Both the position numbers and the translations under genes were made by a program. Shown here one piece after another: positions 10,538 through 21,600 of a stretch of DNA of 64,000 nucleotides. Numbering within the stretch: position 1 is the first letter of the stretch; every line of letters begins with the position of its first letter. The notes below the pieces were generated by a model that made no database searches, had not been told where the DNA came from, and was given only the letters and a program-made list of their open reading frames with translations. This DNA is from Histomonas meleagridis (lineage: Eukaryota > Parabasalia > Tritrichomonadida > Dientamoebidae), in contig WSYJ01000186.1 in the NCBI GenBank assembly GCA_020186115.1, positions 1,223,501 through 1,287,500 of the forward strand, written 5' to 3'.

Positions 10538-13500
10538 ATGAGCGATTTATTCACGTTAAAATTCCAAAAATTCGATGAACTCCAGAAGTTCCTTGAAGAC
10601 AATTCAATCAGTAATATTACATATTCTTTCTGTTCTGAAAAATTTATTGTTATATGTTATGATTCAACTAATATAGTAATTTATGACATAAAAAATAAGA
10701 CATCTTTCATTCCCAAATCTGGCAAAACGATTAATTCTAAAGCAGTTGTTGCAACAATTTCACCATGTGAAAAATATGCTGTTTCAGGTCATGAAAATGG
10801 GCAGGTCTTTTTTTGGGAAATAGCACGTCAAAGCTCTGTTTCTGATACAACTGTAGGAAATGGTGCAAAAATCACATCTCTTTCATTTCAAATTTCTTGG
10901 AAAACATTAATTGTTTCACAAGCAGATGGAAACATTGCTCAACTTGACATATCATCACTTCTTCTTTTCCTTTACATTAAAGAAGGGCATCAATTAAAAC
11001 TTGATTCTCCAGCCACCAAAATACAATGTGCATCATCATGTGACAACTCAATACAACTCATTGCTTCTTCATTCAAAGACTCAGTTAAAGTCTATCAGCA
11101 AACAGACAAGTTTGTTGAACTTATTTCATTTGAAGCAACTGATCCATTAATTTCATTCATATGTGAAGAATGGCATTTTTACATAGCCATCAGTGAAGAT
11201 TCGACGATTTCAATCCATAAAATCTTTGAGAATGGCTCACATGAAGAGATAAATTCATTTCAATTTCCTTCCAAAGTTCTTGATCTCACATTTTTATCAC
11301 AAACGTTACTTGTTGTCTCTACTGCCGATACTCTTTCTATCATCAACATTCATGATGACATTATCTCTCAATATAGCGAACATCTCACCCCATTAATCTG
11401 CGCTACAAATGATTTGATTTGCATGGTACCCGAAGGGGCCCTAACGATGGAAACCGCCGAGGAGAAAATCCGTTTAATGATTCATGACAATCAAATTATT
11501 CAAGCCATTGATCTTTGTGTTTCCACGTATACCAATGAATTCTCATCATATGATAGTACTGATACGCTCTCTAAAATCCAAGAACTATTAAAATGTTCCA
11601 TTTTAATATTAGCAGAAGATTCAGACGAACTTGAGAAACATTTTCCACAAATAGCAGAAGCGATAGTTAAGACTGATATAGCGGACACTTTTATCCATGA
11701 TTTCTTATCATATATTAATGATGATGATTCTAAGTTACAACTTTTGGTATTAATCTTAGAGACAGAAAACATTCGACCTGAGACATCTTCCACTATTTTA
11801 CGAGAGATATCACAACTTCAACCATATGACAATAGTACAGTTGAAGATGCGTTATTAAATGTCCAATTCATTCCATCATTTATTAAAGAAGCTATAGGTA
11901 TTGGACATACATTACATTATAATCGATTTGTTTTACATTTATTCGATCGCTTCTTTAATGATATATTACCAGCGTTTGCATTAATTGTTGACACTGGTGA
12001 TAAAACGCAGATCAAAGAATTATGTGAATATGTATTCTTAACAAAACCATTTGATCAATATAAAAGTAACTTATGTATAGTATGGTTACATACACCAAAC
12101 ACTGGACGATTAGCTAAAGTGATTGAGTCGTCATGGGAAAACTCGGATAAACTTATAAAAGAGTTTTTGTCACGTGCGCCAATTAAATTTAGCTCAAGCC
12201 AACAATTAACAATCATTGAAATGATTCGGATTATTGTTTTGTGCTTCGAAAATGCAAAGCCTCCACAAGCAGATCCATTATTTACATTAATAGCTAATGA
12301 AGCAATTGAAAAGAATATAACATTTCCATCGAAGGCCATTTCGTCAATTATGAATTACATCTTCGAATCAAACGCTTCGCGATTAATACGCGAAAAGTTA
12401 TTTATGAAAATAGTAACAATTGATTACCCACAGATTGACGTTACGCAATTTAAGTTACATTGCGTCAGAGCTGGATTTAGTACAGCTATTAAACATATAA
12501 TGCGAGGTGAAGAAGACTTGAAACTTGAAGTTGAATGTCATTTGTTAAGTGATACGCCAAATGATTCGTTCGAATTGTTGGAAAATTTCGAAGGTTCACG
12601 TGAAAGTGCTCAAGATACAATATTAACTTTATTGAAGCCTTTGTTATATTTGGATCCAAAACGTACTGTTAAATTAATTGTATCTAAGTACCCAAGATTA
12701 CATCCGAATCAAGTGATGGCAACGTCAAGAAAACAAGAAATTAAACTTTATTTCGATACTTTATTCGAAATTAACGACCCGCCGATAGCAACCTCCGAGG
12801 ACACTCAATCGTACTTACGGTTTTTAGCGTCGCACGTTTCTTACCTCGTCACTTTTCTCAGAACAGCCAAAACGATATCAACCGACGTGGCCTTTGAATT
12901 TTGTGAGTTCCAAAGAATCCATATCGGATGCGCAGTGTTAAATTGCTCGAAAGGTAATTATCAGGCAGCTTTCGATAATTATCAAAACCATGTTACTAAC
13001 GGAGGATTTTACGACGCAGAATTGACAAAGGTGTTTTTGGATAATATATCATTCATTAAATATCCAAAACCAGTGGTGTTAAGAACATTATTCGAACCTT
13101 TGGTTACTCAAACTACAAACGATTTTAACACATTGAACGAGTTAATTAATGACTCATTGAAGAAGGCATCGAAAAATGATGTACTAATTGCAATGTTTTC
13201 ATTAATGATGGCTTCTAACAACTCTTCTCCTGCTTACAACTTCTTAAAGAAGTTTGTTACTAACTCAGGATGCTTTGTAGAGTTAAGTAATCAAAATGAT
13301 ATCGAATTCTTTACAAGTATTTGCAAGATAATTCCAGCTAAAAATGAAATATTTAGTGATGGCGATGTGATTGTACGTGACTATTCTATGGGTGTTGTTG
13401 TTGTCTCATCAATTAATCCGAAAAGTAAAACAAGGGAAATGAATGAATTGTTGTCAAGCAAAGCAAAGGCTATAATTCAAAGAGCTGAAATTATGCTAAT

Positions 13501-13591
13501 GATTAATAGAATGTATATCCCTGAAGATGAAGACGCGACAATTGTTTTGATGGTTCCGCCTTCTGAAAACCAGCTTAACGGTTATTACTGA
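10538..13591 (+). CDS. WD40 propeller plus alpha-solenoid protein (vesicle-coat-like)
   Basis: The 1017-residue protein has an N-terminal beta-propeller (about 1-330) with WD40-like blades such as VSGHENGQVFFWEI, SQADGNIAQLD and ASSFKDSVKVYQ. The remaining ~690 residues are helical, Leu-rich and repetitive, with no catalytic motif, which suits an alpha-solenoid. This layout is shared by tethering and coat subunits such as Vps8, Vps41, COPI, clathrin-like and IFT proteins. A VPS8/VPS41-type role in endosome or lysosome traffic is plausible, but I cannot choose one family. A GTG lies seven codons upstream in frame; the ATG at 10538 is preferred. The middle of the gene is very AT-rich and the 3' end less so. 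Confidence 0.6.
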   Translation: MSDLFTLKFQKFDELQKFLEDNSISNITYSFCSEKFIVICYDSTNIVIYDIKNKTSFIPKSGKTINSKAVVATISPCEKYAVSGHENGQVFFWEIARQSSVSDTTVGNGAKITSLSFQISWKTLIVSQADGNIAQLDISSLLLFLYIKEGHQLKLDSPATKIQCASSCDNSIQLIASSFKDSVKVYQQTDKFVELISFEATDPLISFICEEWHFYIAISEDSTISIHKIFENGSHEEINSFQFPSKVLDLTFLSQTLLVVSTADTLSIINIHDDIISQYSEHLTPLICATNDLICMVPEGALTMETAEEKIRLMIHDNQIIQAIDLCVSTYTNEFSSYDSTDTLSKIQELLKCSILILAEDSDELEKHFPQIAEAIVKTDIADTFIHDFLSYINDDDSKLQLLVLILETENIRPETSSTILREISQLQPYDNSTVEDALLNVQFIPSFIKEAIGIGHTLHYNRFVLHLFDRFFNDILPAFALIVDTGDKTQIKELCEYVFLTKPFDQYKSNLCIVWLHTPNTGRLAKVIESSWENSDKLIKEFLSRAPIKFSSSQQLTIIEMIRIIVLCFENAKPPQADPLFTLIANEAIEKNITFPSKAISSIMNYIFESNASRLIREKLFMKIVTIDYPQIDVTQFKLHCVRAGFSTAIKHIMRGEEDLKLEVECHLLSDTPNDSFELLENFEGSRESAQDTILTLLKPLLYLDPKRTVKLIVSKYPRLHPNQVMATSRKQEIKLYFDTLFEINDPPIATSEDTQSYLRFLASHVSYLVTFLRTAKTISTDVAFEFCEFQRIHIGCAVLNCSKGNYQAAFDNYQNHVTNGGFYDAELTKVFLDNISFIKYPKPVVLRTLFEPLVTQTTNDFNTLNELINDSLKKASKNDVLIAMFSLMMASNNSSPAYNFLKKFVTNSGCFVELSNQNDIEFFTSICKIIPAKNEIFSDGDVIVRDYSMGVVVVSSINPKSKTREMNELLSSKAKAIIQRAEIMLMINRMYIPEDEDATIVLMVPPSENQLNGYY

Positions 13592-13892
13592 AAACAAACG
13601 GTTATCATAAATAAATTGAATTGAATTTTTGAAAAGGAAGCTAGCGGTTTTGTGGGTAATTGCTTTTTGTGTGTTTTACAAATCGAGTTTTGTATGTTGT
13701 AAAGAAATCAAATAACTGTTGAAACTGTTCAAATAATAATTTTTTTTATTTATAAAATCGAACAGATTTTGTAATTATAAACTTCGTATTGTCATTTCTA
13801 GAGTAAAATATTCATTAGATTAATATAAAATGATAATCGTAAAAATATTATATTATTAGATAATATTTATATTTATATATTATTGAGAACAA
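13592..13892. other. Convergent intergenic region, AT-rich
   Basis: About 300 bp between two gene 3' ends. TA-rich runs lie near 13840-13885. Nothing else was recognised. AACGGTT occurs at 13598, just after the stop, without a gene start to serve. Confidence 0.35.
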
Positions 13893-14429
13893 TTAATCAG
13901 TGTAAGGTGATGATATGATAGAAGCATTCGAATCTTCATCACTTGAGTGATCTGACCAGAATCTTGGTAGTTGCTCAGTAGCAGGACTTCTAGGAGGTGG
14001 AGCTATTGTTGTCCAGCTTGGTGGTGCTGTTGGCAATTCAGAAACAGATGTATTAACAAATCTTTTGATGATATTTCGATAACAAAAAACAGTTCCTTCG
14101 ACTTTGCTAAAGAATTGATCTTTCATCCTTGCATTTTCAGTACATAGTGCTTGTGTTAATGATGATTTTTTCAATTTCTTCTTCGTATTTGATTTCGATG
14201 CTCTTTTCTTTTTAGCTTCTGGTTGATCTCGGACATAAATATGTGAATTATCTTCAACACCAAACCATTTGAAAGTGAATGATGGAATAAGCTGAATATT
14301 TTTATAATAAAATAGATGATTTCCAGTTGGTAGATATGGAGCAAGTTCAGTGATTGTAGAATGTGAATTAACCACCACAGTTATTGGATCACCATTTCCA
14401 TAATGCAGATGAAGAGTATATGTTTCCAT
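13893..14429 (-). CDS. Small protein with N-terminal ubiquitin-like (beta-grasp) region
   Basis: This 178-residue protein was not assigned to a named family. Residues 1-70 alternate short strands and look like a ubiquitin-type beta-grasp fold, with LHLHYGNGDPITVVV and NHLFYYKNIQLIP matching strand 1-2 and strand 3-4 positions and DNSHIYVRDQ as the last strand. A Lys/Arg-rich patch KKKRASKSNTKKKLKKSS (about residues 74-91) could be a nuclear targeting signal. The C-terminal third is rich in Pro, Ser and Asp and is probably disordered. The frame extends upstream to a TTG, but the first ATG is at 14427-14429. Lineage-specific proteins of this type occur in trichomonads. Function is unknown. Confidence 0.6.
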   Translation of the reverse strand: METYTLHLHYGNGDPITVVVNSHSTITELAPYLPTGNHLFYYKNIQLIPSFTFKWFGVEDNSHIYVRDQPEAKKKRASKSNTKKKLKKSSLTQALCTENARMKDQFFSKVEGTVFCYRNIIKRFVNTSVSELPTAPPSWTTIAPPPRSPATEQLPRFWSDHSSDEDSNASIISSPYTD

Positions 14430-14963
14430 TATCAGTCTGTATTTCGATTTGTTGTCTACGGTTTTTAAAGTTACTTTCAAAAAAGTTGTTTACCCAATTC
14501 AAATTGTGTGCCATAACGGCGATCTTAACGCTGAAAAAGTCGGACATTTGAATTAACGTCGTAATGGTAAAGGAACGCTAAAATAAAACCTTATCTACAC
14601 AAAGCATCTTGATATAATATTATATCAAATAATTACATAACATCGACTAAATATTGATGCTTTTTGCATTTAGATGACCAAGAAATGACATAATTTCACA
14701 TCATCAAATTACAAATAATTCAGTCTTTGATAATACTCAAAATATGATAATACAACATAATATTAATAAGATTTAAATATGAAACTGACTATATTTTGAC
14801 CAAAATTGATATTCATTTAATTTATTGTGCATTAAATATTTACTAATTGATTACAACGCTCACAAAAAACTATATAAAAGACTAATTTACACAGAGATTT
14901 CAGGATTAATGTTGAATGTTTGGAATTATCAGGACAATTTAAGAAAAATGTTCACAATTTTTA
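14430..14963. other. Intergenic, 534 bp, no gene seen
   Basis: This stretch lies upstream of the beta-grasp gene and downstream of the HMG-box gene, both on the minus strand. ATAACGG at 14514-14520 is a Myb-type core about 85 bp before the start of the beta-grasp gene. A plus-strand open frame crossing 14825-15160 overlaps the HMG gene in antisense and is rejected. Confidence 0.35.
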
Positions 14964-15521
14964 TTAGCTTTGTTGAAACACTTCGCTTGGGAAATTGTTT
15001 TCGATTGGATGATGGAATATTTCTGGATCTTGTAAAATTTGTTGAATTCCTTGAAAAGAACTATAGAATTGTTCTTGCAAAAGATTTAAGTAAGACCTCA
15101 GTTCATCAAGCGAAAGGTTCACCAATGTTTTCAAATCTGGAAGATCAATGTGCTGCTTGACTATTGGCAAATTATTTGATTTTCTTAATGCACGCTTTTT
15201 CTTTGCTCTTTCGTAACTATATTCTGGATTCGAAACTTTAAATTTTTGTTGTTCTTCTTTTGCTTTAGTTTTATATGGAAGTCTGCTTTCTTCATTCATT
15301 AATTTCCATTGATTTGCAAGGATTTTAGATGCTTCTGTATTCGGAACTTCTGGATTTTGTTCTCGTATTTTTGCTCTGTTTTCGATACAGTATAAAAGAA
15401 ATGCATTTGGCGGACGTTTCAGTTTATTGTTTTCCTGTGTGGCTATACCTTGTGGAGAACATTCAGGTGTTTCCTCGAAGTGTGGAATTGTCTGGAGTTG
15501 AAGTTCATTAAGTTCTTCCAT
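14964..15521 (-). CDS. HMG-box DNA-binding protein
   Basis: The 185-residue protein has one HMG box at about residues 33-105, starting LKRPPNAFLLYCIENRAKI and continuing through SKILANQWKLMNEESRLPYK to NPEYSYERAKKKRALRKS. RPPNAFLLY, the central W and the Pro-Tyr pair followed by basic residues fit the sequence-specific SOX/MATA type better than the non-specific HMGB type. Such proteins bend DNA in the minor groove and act in the nucleus. The ~80 residues after the box have no known domain. The start ATG (15519-15521) follows a TCATA initiator-like element by about 11-15 bases. A 41-codon acidic ORF lies just upstream on the same strand. Confidence 0.85.
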   Translation of the reverse strand: MEELNELQLQTIPHFEETPECSPQGIATQENNKLKRPPNAFLLYCIENRAKIREQNPEVPNTEASKILANQWKLMNEESRLPYKTKAKEEQQKFKVSNPEYSYERAKKKRALRKSNNLPIVKQHIDLPDLKTLVNLSLDELRSYLNLLQEQFYSSFQGIQQILQDPEIFHHPIENNFPSEVFQQS

Positions 15522-15531
15522 GGCGCGCTTT

Positions 15532-15536
15532 TATGA
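15532..15536 (-). promoter_or_regulatory. Possible initiator (Inr) of the HMG-box gene
   Basis: The coding-strand sequence TCATA fits the trichomonad initiator rule TCA-Py-(T/A), with transcription starting at the A. It lies within 20 bases of the ATG, the usual spacing in Trichomonas. The match is short, so chance cannot be excluded. Confidence 0.3.
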
Positions 15537-15560
15537 ATAAACGTCCTCCCTTCAAATTTT

Positions 15561-15686
15561 CTATGAAAAGCGGTTTTCTCGAAGATTTTGTTTGTACTCA
15601 TTTAATTCTCTTAAGAAGTTCTTTTCACCTTCTTCATCGAATTCATTTTCTGATTCACTTTCATTATCACTATCATCATCAGACAT
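15561..15686 (-). CDS. Small acidic ORF, 41 codons
   Basis: The ORF starts with ATG at 15684-15686 and ends with TAG. The peptide begins MSDDDSDNESESENEFDEEG and ends in a mixed KNFLRELNEYKQNLRENRFS helix-like segment. It resembles the acidic start of many nuclear proteins. It lies 39 bp upstream of the HMG-box start on the same strand. It could be a true small gene, an upstream ORF of the HMG transcript, or the first exon of a longer protein. I see no GTATGT donor after it. Not recognised. Confidence 0.35.
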   Translation of the reverse strand: MSDDDSDNESESENEFDEEGEKNFLRELNEYKQNLRENRFS

Positions 15687-16018
15687 AATTAATTTAAAAC
15701 TCACTTGATGATTCACTTGTGTTTTAACCATCGATGGTTATTAATAATTAATAGTATAAGACGAATAATGAATATTGTAATGAGACTCATTCAGAAGCAA
15801 TAAAGAAGTAATGAAAACTATTATAAAATTGATTTTTTTTTATGTACTGTAAAATTCACTTTAATGTGAATGTTTAATTTTAACAAAATATACATAAAAT
15901 TTCCCTCAATCTATTTATTGAACATCGAATTATTTTCATTTTATTACTACCCAATTAATGGTTTTATGGATAAATTTCTTAAGTTCAAACACATTCTTTT
16001 GAAGCTTCAAATCAACAT
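15687..16018. other. Intergenic, AT-rich, nothing seen
   Basis: These 332 bp lie between the acidic ORF start and the 3' end of the TBC gene. No motif beyond a poly-T run near 15834-15840 was noticed. Confidence 0.35.
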
Positions 16019-17596
16019 TTACACAACATTTATTAATTCGAAGTAACGCGGCTTAAAGTTTTCCACCGAATGTTTTGTGTTTAGCTTCATGCACCAATAC
16101 TTCTCGTTGTTCACATCGTTGGTTCCCTTCTCATACAGAAACATAGCTATTTCTATAAGTTCGTTCTGATCAATATTTTTCAAACAGTTTTCATATGATG
16201 AGATAACATCTCCGAGATCGCCAAATTCGACAATTGCAATGGACGGAAATATCTCAAACAAAACGGCAGCAGTAAAGAAGCGCGGGAAAACGGCTTTATC
16301 ACACGAAAAAACAGAATCCCAAATCCTTTTCACAAACTCAATAGGATAATCACGCTTAAATGTAAGCAAAATTGATTTGTATATGAAAAATAATCCGTCA
16401 AGTTTTCGACTTGATATCCAATGTTGCATAACCGGATGAATAGAAGCAGCTATTTCAAACGATCGGCCAGCATTAAAGCGTTGGCTCGATTGCATGTTCT
16501 TAAACTGGATATCAAGTTGATTAGAGCGAAGTAAATATACAAAGTTCCAAAATATAAACGATTCGGCTTTTTCAATGGGTATCGTCCTTCCATCGTAAAA
16601 AACCGCCATATCGCCATTGAATTCTTTGATGTATAAAATCATCAACGTAGAAATATAATCTCCCATACCTTGCGTATAGCCAATGTTTGGATTATATAGT
16701 ATATAAGCTTGGAACATACGAATGAAGCTTTTGCTTGCTTCAGAATTCTCATGTTTAAACATGGGATGTGTCCTTTCAGTTCTACAAGCATCATTTACAA
16801 TAGTGGAACATGCATAATTGGCAACGGCTGTTTGTTGGCCTGTTTGTAGGTTCCATTGTTTTCGAAAGATAGAATATTTTGAATAATTGGCTTTTAAAAA
16901 TGCTTCCTTTTCTTCTGTTGACATATCTGGCGTATAGAACTTGTATAAGTATGGCCAGATTATACATCTGACTTCATCATTTTCAATGCCATTTTCAAAA
17001 ATTTGTGATTTAATAGCAGCAAAATTTAAAAGTCGCCCATCACTGGTGAAGTTAGGCTGAAGTTGATCCATTGTTAAAGGGTTGTTCCTTCCATATTTTA
17101 ATTCTTTTTGAATACTTGAACGAACCTTTCTATGTGCATGAATTGATTGAACGTGAGAAATAGAAAGAGCGTTTGATGGTAAACCATATGACTTATACAC
17201 AAAATTTGTAACAGTATATATAGTTTGCATTTGAAATCGTGTATTTCGCTCAAGAACGTGTTTTTCTGTAAGATCAGCAATAAGTTTCTTTATTTTATCG
17301 GCATCATCATTGAAAAATAAAAATCTTGAAAATGTTGTTACATTATATGCTGCAAAACGAACTATACAATCGCACTTTGCATCACTAATGAATTGCACAT
17401 AAGTGATTTGATTTAATAAAAAGCATATTTGGCTATTTTCAATATTGCAACGATGAATATCAAATTCCTCAAAAACATTTGGTATCCACCTGAACTGTAT
17501 ACTACTTGTGAAAGTGATAGACATTATTCCATCAGCAGGTTGTGTATCTTCGAAATCTAATTTGCAATTTAAATCAAATTTCTTGCTTTCCTCCAT
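16019..17596 (-). CDS. TBC-domain Rab GTPase-activating protein
   Basis: The 525-residue protein has an N-terminal region (about 1-190) of strand-rich sequence, as in GYP7/TBC1D15-type proteins, and a TBC domain at about 195-480. The catalytic arginine motif IVNDACRTERTHPMF matches IxxDxxR, and the catalytic glutamine motif appears as GYTQGMGDYISTL. Both fingers are intact, so it should stimulate GTP hydrolysis by a Rab protein during membrane traffic. VRCIIWPYL and SRKLDGLFFIYKSILLTFKRD fit the surrounding TBC helices. The frame extends six codons further to a TTG, but ATG at 17594-17596 is used here. The start faces tRNA-Gln on the opposite strand, 85 bp away. Confidence 0.88.
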   Translation of the reverse strand: MEESKKFDLNCKLDFEDTQPADGIMSITFTSSIQFRWIPNVFEEFDIHRCNIENSQICFLLNQITYVQFISDAKCDCIVRFAAYNVTTFSRFLFFNDDADKIKKLIADLTEKHVLERNTRFQMQTIYTVTNFVYKSYGLPSNALSISHVQSIHAHRKVRSSIQKELKYGRNNPLTMDQLQPNFTSDGRLLNFAAIKSQIFENGIENDEVRCIIWPYLYKFYTPDMSTEEKEAFLKANYSKYSIFRKQWNLQTGQQTAVANYACSTIVNDACRTERTHPMFKHENSEASKSFIRMFQAYILYNPNIGYTQGMGDYISTLMILYIKEFNGDMAVFYDGRTIPIEKAESFIFWNFVYLLRSNQLDIQFKNMQSSQRFNAGRSFEIAASIHPVMQHWISSRKLDGLFFIYKSILLTFKRDYPIEFVKRIWDSVFSCDKAVFPRFFTAAVLFEIFPSIAIVEFGDLGDVISSYENCLKNIDQNELIEIAMFLYEKGTNDVNNEKYWCMKLNTKHSVENFKPRYFELINVV

Positions 17597-17680
17597 TTTT
17601 TGAATACAAGTCAAAACTTAAAAATACGAATTAATATTTATTTAATATAATAATTTTATTTATAAGAAAATATTCAGTTC

Positions 17681-17752
17681 TCTCCCGTAGTGTAATGGTT
17701 AGCACATGGGACTTTGAATCCCGGGACGGAGGTTCGATTCCTCCCGGGAGAA
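17681..17752 (+). tRNA. tRNA-Gln (anticodon TTG)
   Basis: This is a complete 72-base cloverleaf. The 7 bp acceptor stem pairs TCTCCCG (17681-17687) with CGGGAGA (17745-17751), followed by discriminator A. The D arm reads GTGTAATGGTTAGCAC. The anticodon loop CTTTGAA (17712-17718) gives anticodon TTG, reading CAA. The T arm is GGAGG-TTCGATT-CCTCC. No intron is present and CCA is not encoded. The strong similarity of the D and anticodon arms to eukaryotic tRNA-Gln supports the identity. Confidence 0.98.
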
Positions 17753-17756
17753 CTAC

Positions 17757-17761
17757 TTTTT
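17757..17761 (+). terminator. RNA polymerase III terminator of tRNA-Gln
   Basis: A run of five T residues begins four bases after the tRNA end, and a longer T run (17766-17773) follows as back-up. This is the standard pol III stop signal. Confidence 0.75.
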
Positions 17762-18674
17762 GTTATTTTTTTTAAAATATATATCAAATTAAACTTAATT
17801 TTATGATCCTCTCCTCATGATTTATTTTGAACAGCAATGGCTTTAAAAAATATGAATTTAAAATTAATTGCAATATTTATGTGATTATTTCAACATTGAT
17901 ATAGAAAAAATCATATTTTATTTCTACTTATTATTAATATAATTTCCAGGACATTTTTGAACATGTAGGTATTTAATAAATCAATTATACATAAGGGAAT
18001 ATAAAATTATTTTCTTTATTTTAATTCATTGAAAATGAAAGATTTTATAATGAAAATTTCATTAAAATGGATAATGTTGCAAAATTAATCGTGTCATTTC
18101 CAATTAAGTCAAAATAAACGAAAAAATTTACTTGTTTTTATTAGGAATATACTATAGTATTGTTGTAAAAATGTTTAAAATATTTTTATTGTTTCTGAAA
18201 TTATCATATTTTTAGAACAAATAAATTATAAAAAGTTGCAAATTTTTGAATTTTTGCCCTGGTCTATAGATATTGAAAATCTTGTATAACTTAAAAACAT
18301 AATGAAAACTAAAAAAAAAAAAAAATTATATAAATTAATATTAATAATTATTAGTTCTATATATTTATCGAATTTGAACTTCTATATTAAATTATAAAGC
18401 CCAAAAAAGCAATTTGAAATTTTGGAGATTGCTCATAAAAATAGAAAGATAACAAAATTTGGTTAGGATAATTGTATTGAATAGAATATGTATACTTATT
18501 TATTTATATTTCTTTAAATTTAGTTCAGTGGAAAATGAAAAAAATTGATTTTCTGATTTGAAACGACCGTTTATTTGGTTGACAGCGCTGTATCTGTTGA
18601 TTGTTCAGATGTGAACTCACAAACCGATGTTTTCAATTGAAATTGTAAAATCTCTTAAAATTTGGCAAATTTTG
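17762..18674. other. Intergenic, AT-rich, no gene seen
   Basis: About 0.9 kb with A/T runs (for example near 18310-18325). A Myb-type ACCGTT lies at 18566-18571, about 115 bp before the UBR ligase start. Nothing else was recognised. Confidence 0.35.
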
Positions 18675-18680
18675 TCATTT
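18675..18680 (+). promoter_or_regulatory. Possible initiator (Inr) of the UBR ligase gene
   Basis: TCATTT matches the trichomonad initiator TCA-Py-(T/A), with the presumed start A at 18677, nine bases before the ATG at 18686. Spacing and sequence both fit the best-known trichomonad core promoter element. Confidence 0.45.
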
Positions 18681-18685
18681 AAATC

Positions 18686-21600
18686 ATGGCTGACAAAATA
18701 AAAATTAATATGCAAGGGGTACCTATGAAAGACACGATTCAAGAATTTGAGTCCCTTCTTTGTCAACAATCAAAATTTTCTAGTTTTAAAGATCTAGTTC
18801 AAAATCTAAAAGATTCTACACATGTCTATAAGTGTCAAAACTCATGGCAAACAAACCAAATTTCCATTGGTTGTCTTAATTGTGGTATTGAAGAAAATAG
18901 TTGCGTTTGTCTTCAATGTTATTTAAATGGAAATCATGAAGGGCATACAATTCGTGTTTTTACCACCTTTATCGGTAATTGTGACTGTGGCGATTCGGAA
19001 CTTTGGGATCCATCTGGTACTTGTAGTATTCATTTGCATAATGAAACTCAATTATCAGATCTAGAAGTTTCCATATCACCAATTCTCCAACAAATTTTTG
19101 ATTTATCCATATCCCAGCTTCCAAATCTTCTTCAAACCAATACATCAGATAGTGTTTTACTTCTTAAATGGCTTTTTCAGTTATGTTCTATTGGGGACAA
19201 TATTCGTAGGATGATAGTTACGTCACTTTCGCGCGATAACATTTATTCTGACTTAATCAATTCATGTATTATTGCCGACTATGATTCAATACAAGCTCTT
19301 GCTGATCTTTTCGGTCGTTGTACTAATGATTCTGTTTTTAAAATTACATATGGTTATGTATATTTAATGAATTTTGTCAAATTGATTAAAGCCAAATATG
19401 AAATGATCATTCATAATGAACAATATCAAAAAATAGATTTGTTACTTTGGTCGTCTTTTCATTTTTTATCTCGAAAAGTTATTGTTAAATTGATTGAACT
19501 CTACAATTTTGATTGGTGCCAATTTTATTTAGATCTTTATTCAACTTTTCAAAAATTACAATTATCATTTGCACTTCAGCCAGATTTATGTCGACAAACG
19601 GTAGGCCCAACAACAGATTCTATTTATAAATATTTAAAACAAACTTTAGAATCGGATGAGATAAATGGCAAACAAAAATTTTTGGATAATTTTATTGATA
19701 TATTTTTAGATGAAGAAGTAATTCTTTATACAAATATTAATGAAGAATCAAATGAAAATGACTTTTTCCCTTATGTTTTATATAATTTAAATGTAGAAGT
19801 GGTTTGTGATGCATTTAAGAAATGTGGAAATTTAAACATAGAAAATGTTATTAATAAAATTGAGAAATATTTAAATAAAATTTACGTTGAACAAAACATC
19901 GACAAAATGATACAAAAACCATTTTATGATCAATCATTATTCGATGGATGTTCAATTTCATTATTTTTGATACCTTATTTCTTATTAAATTCATTATTAT
20001 TATCTAAAAAAGATAATATGAAAACAATTTTAACAAATTCTATTGAAAATTTGGATAATTTCTTATTATTAACTTCATTAAATACACAACGAGTTTTAAT
20101 TTCAATTTATTTATTGTTTAATCAATATTTAAGGACTTGTTTTGGTTATAAATTGTTTTTATTATATATGATGTTACCTGAATTATATTCAGAATTATTT
20201 TCACTTATGCAAATTTGTTTAGGTTTTATGAATGATAAAGAAAAATTAATTAATTTAATTGCTCATAATTTTGGTATATTTGATGAAAAAGTGAATGAAA
20301 CTAATAATTTGATATATTTCGATTTCATTCATTTTATTTCAACGTTAATATTCGATCGAATTCATATTACTAAAAATTTCGAAGAAGAAACTAATCAAAG
20401 ATTAATAACAAAAATATTATTGAAACCAAAATTATTTAAATCATTAAATAAAGTATTTAAGACATTCAGTATTAATAATCCAAATACAATTAAATCAAGT
20501 TTAAATCGAGTGTCAAATTCAACAAATTCATTAAATGGGGTTTTGTTTGAATTAAAATCGAAATCTTTATGGGATCCATTAGCGCCATTTTATCAAATTA
20601 ATAAAACGTTATCGAAATATTCGAAATATATCAAAAAATATCCAAATGAATTAATGCCATTTAAAGAATTCATTAAAGAACCATTTGGATTAGATTTAAT
20701 ATCATTGTTAACTTCGCCAACACTTTTAGCGATTGAATATTATATACTTTTAAGTAAAAACTCACAAGAAACAAATCAATTAATATTAAATTTACTTATT
20801 AATGCATCACAAAATACACAAAAAAATAATTCAGCTATAAATAATGAAATTATAAAAATTGATTCAATTGAAGAATTAATTAATTATATTAAAAATAACA
20901 ACAATTTCGAAAATATTTTATACCAAAAATTCGAATTTAAATCTTATCAACCAAAGTCATTCATCGATTTAATTAATGAACTTGGAACTATTGGACAAAT
21001 TGCGCTTTCCAAAATGAACATAACTAATTCACAATCCAAAACAAACAATAACACAAACAAAACTGAAAATAATAATAAAATGTTAAATCTTAAAGCGAAA
21101 ATTATGCAAAACTTTAATTCCAAATTACAAACATTTGAAAAAGATAATGAAAATGAATTTGATGAAACTAATGATTTAACAACAAATGAAACTGATAAAG
21201 AAACTTGTTGCATTTGTCGATCCATCAATCAAGAAGATGAAATATTATGTTATCCAATTTATGTATATAATTCACGTGTTCCATTTGATAACGATGTTTA
21301 TCTTAATAACACTATTGCGTGTTCTCCATGTTTCACTATATGTACACATTTAGCACATAAAGAATGTTTATGTGAAAACAATCAATGTCCAATTGATAGA
21401 TACATTCGTAATATGTTTTTGCCTAAACTTGATGATCGAAATGATTTAAGTAATCCAATAATTACTGAAATAACAAATTCATTTAAAGAAAATATTTCAC
21501 AATTCATTAAATGCGAATACATAATTGCATCGTTAAGTAGTTTGATAATTATTTATGAGTTACGATTACGTGCGAATCCTTTTGTATTAAATAATCGAAA

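Noticed and set aside
14825-15160. Plus-strand ORF of 111 codons
   Set aside because: It has no credible ATG context and its 3' half is antisense to the HMG-box gene.
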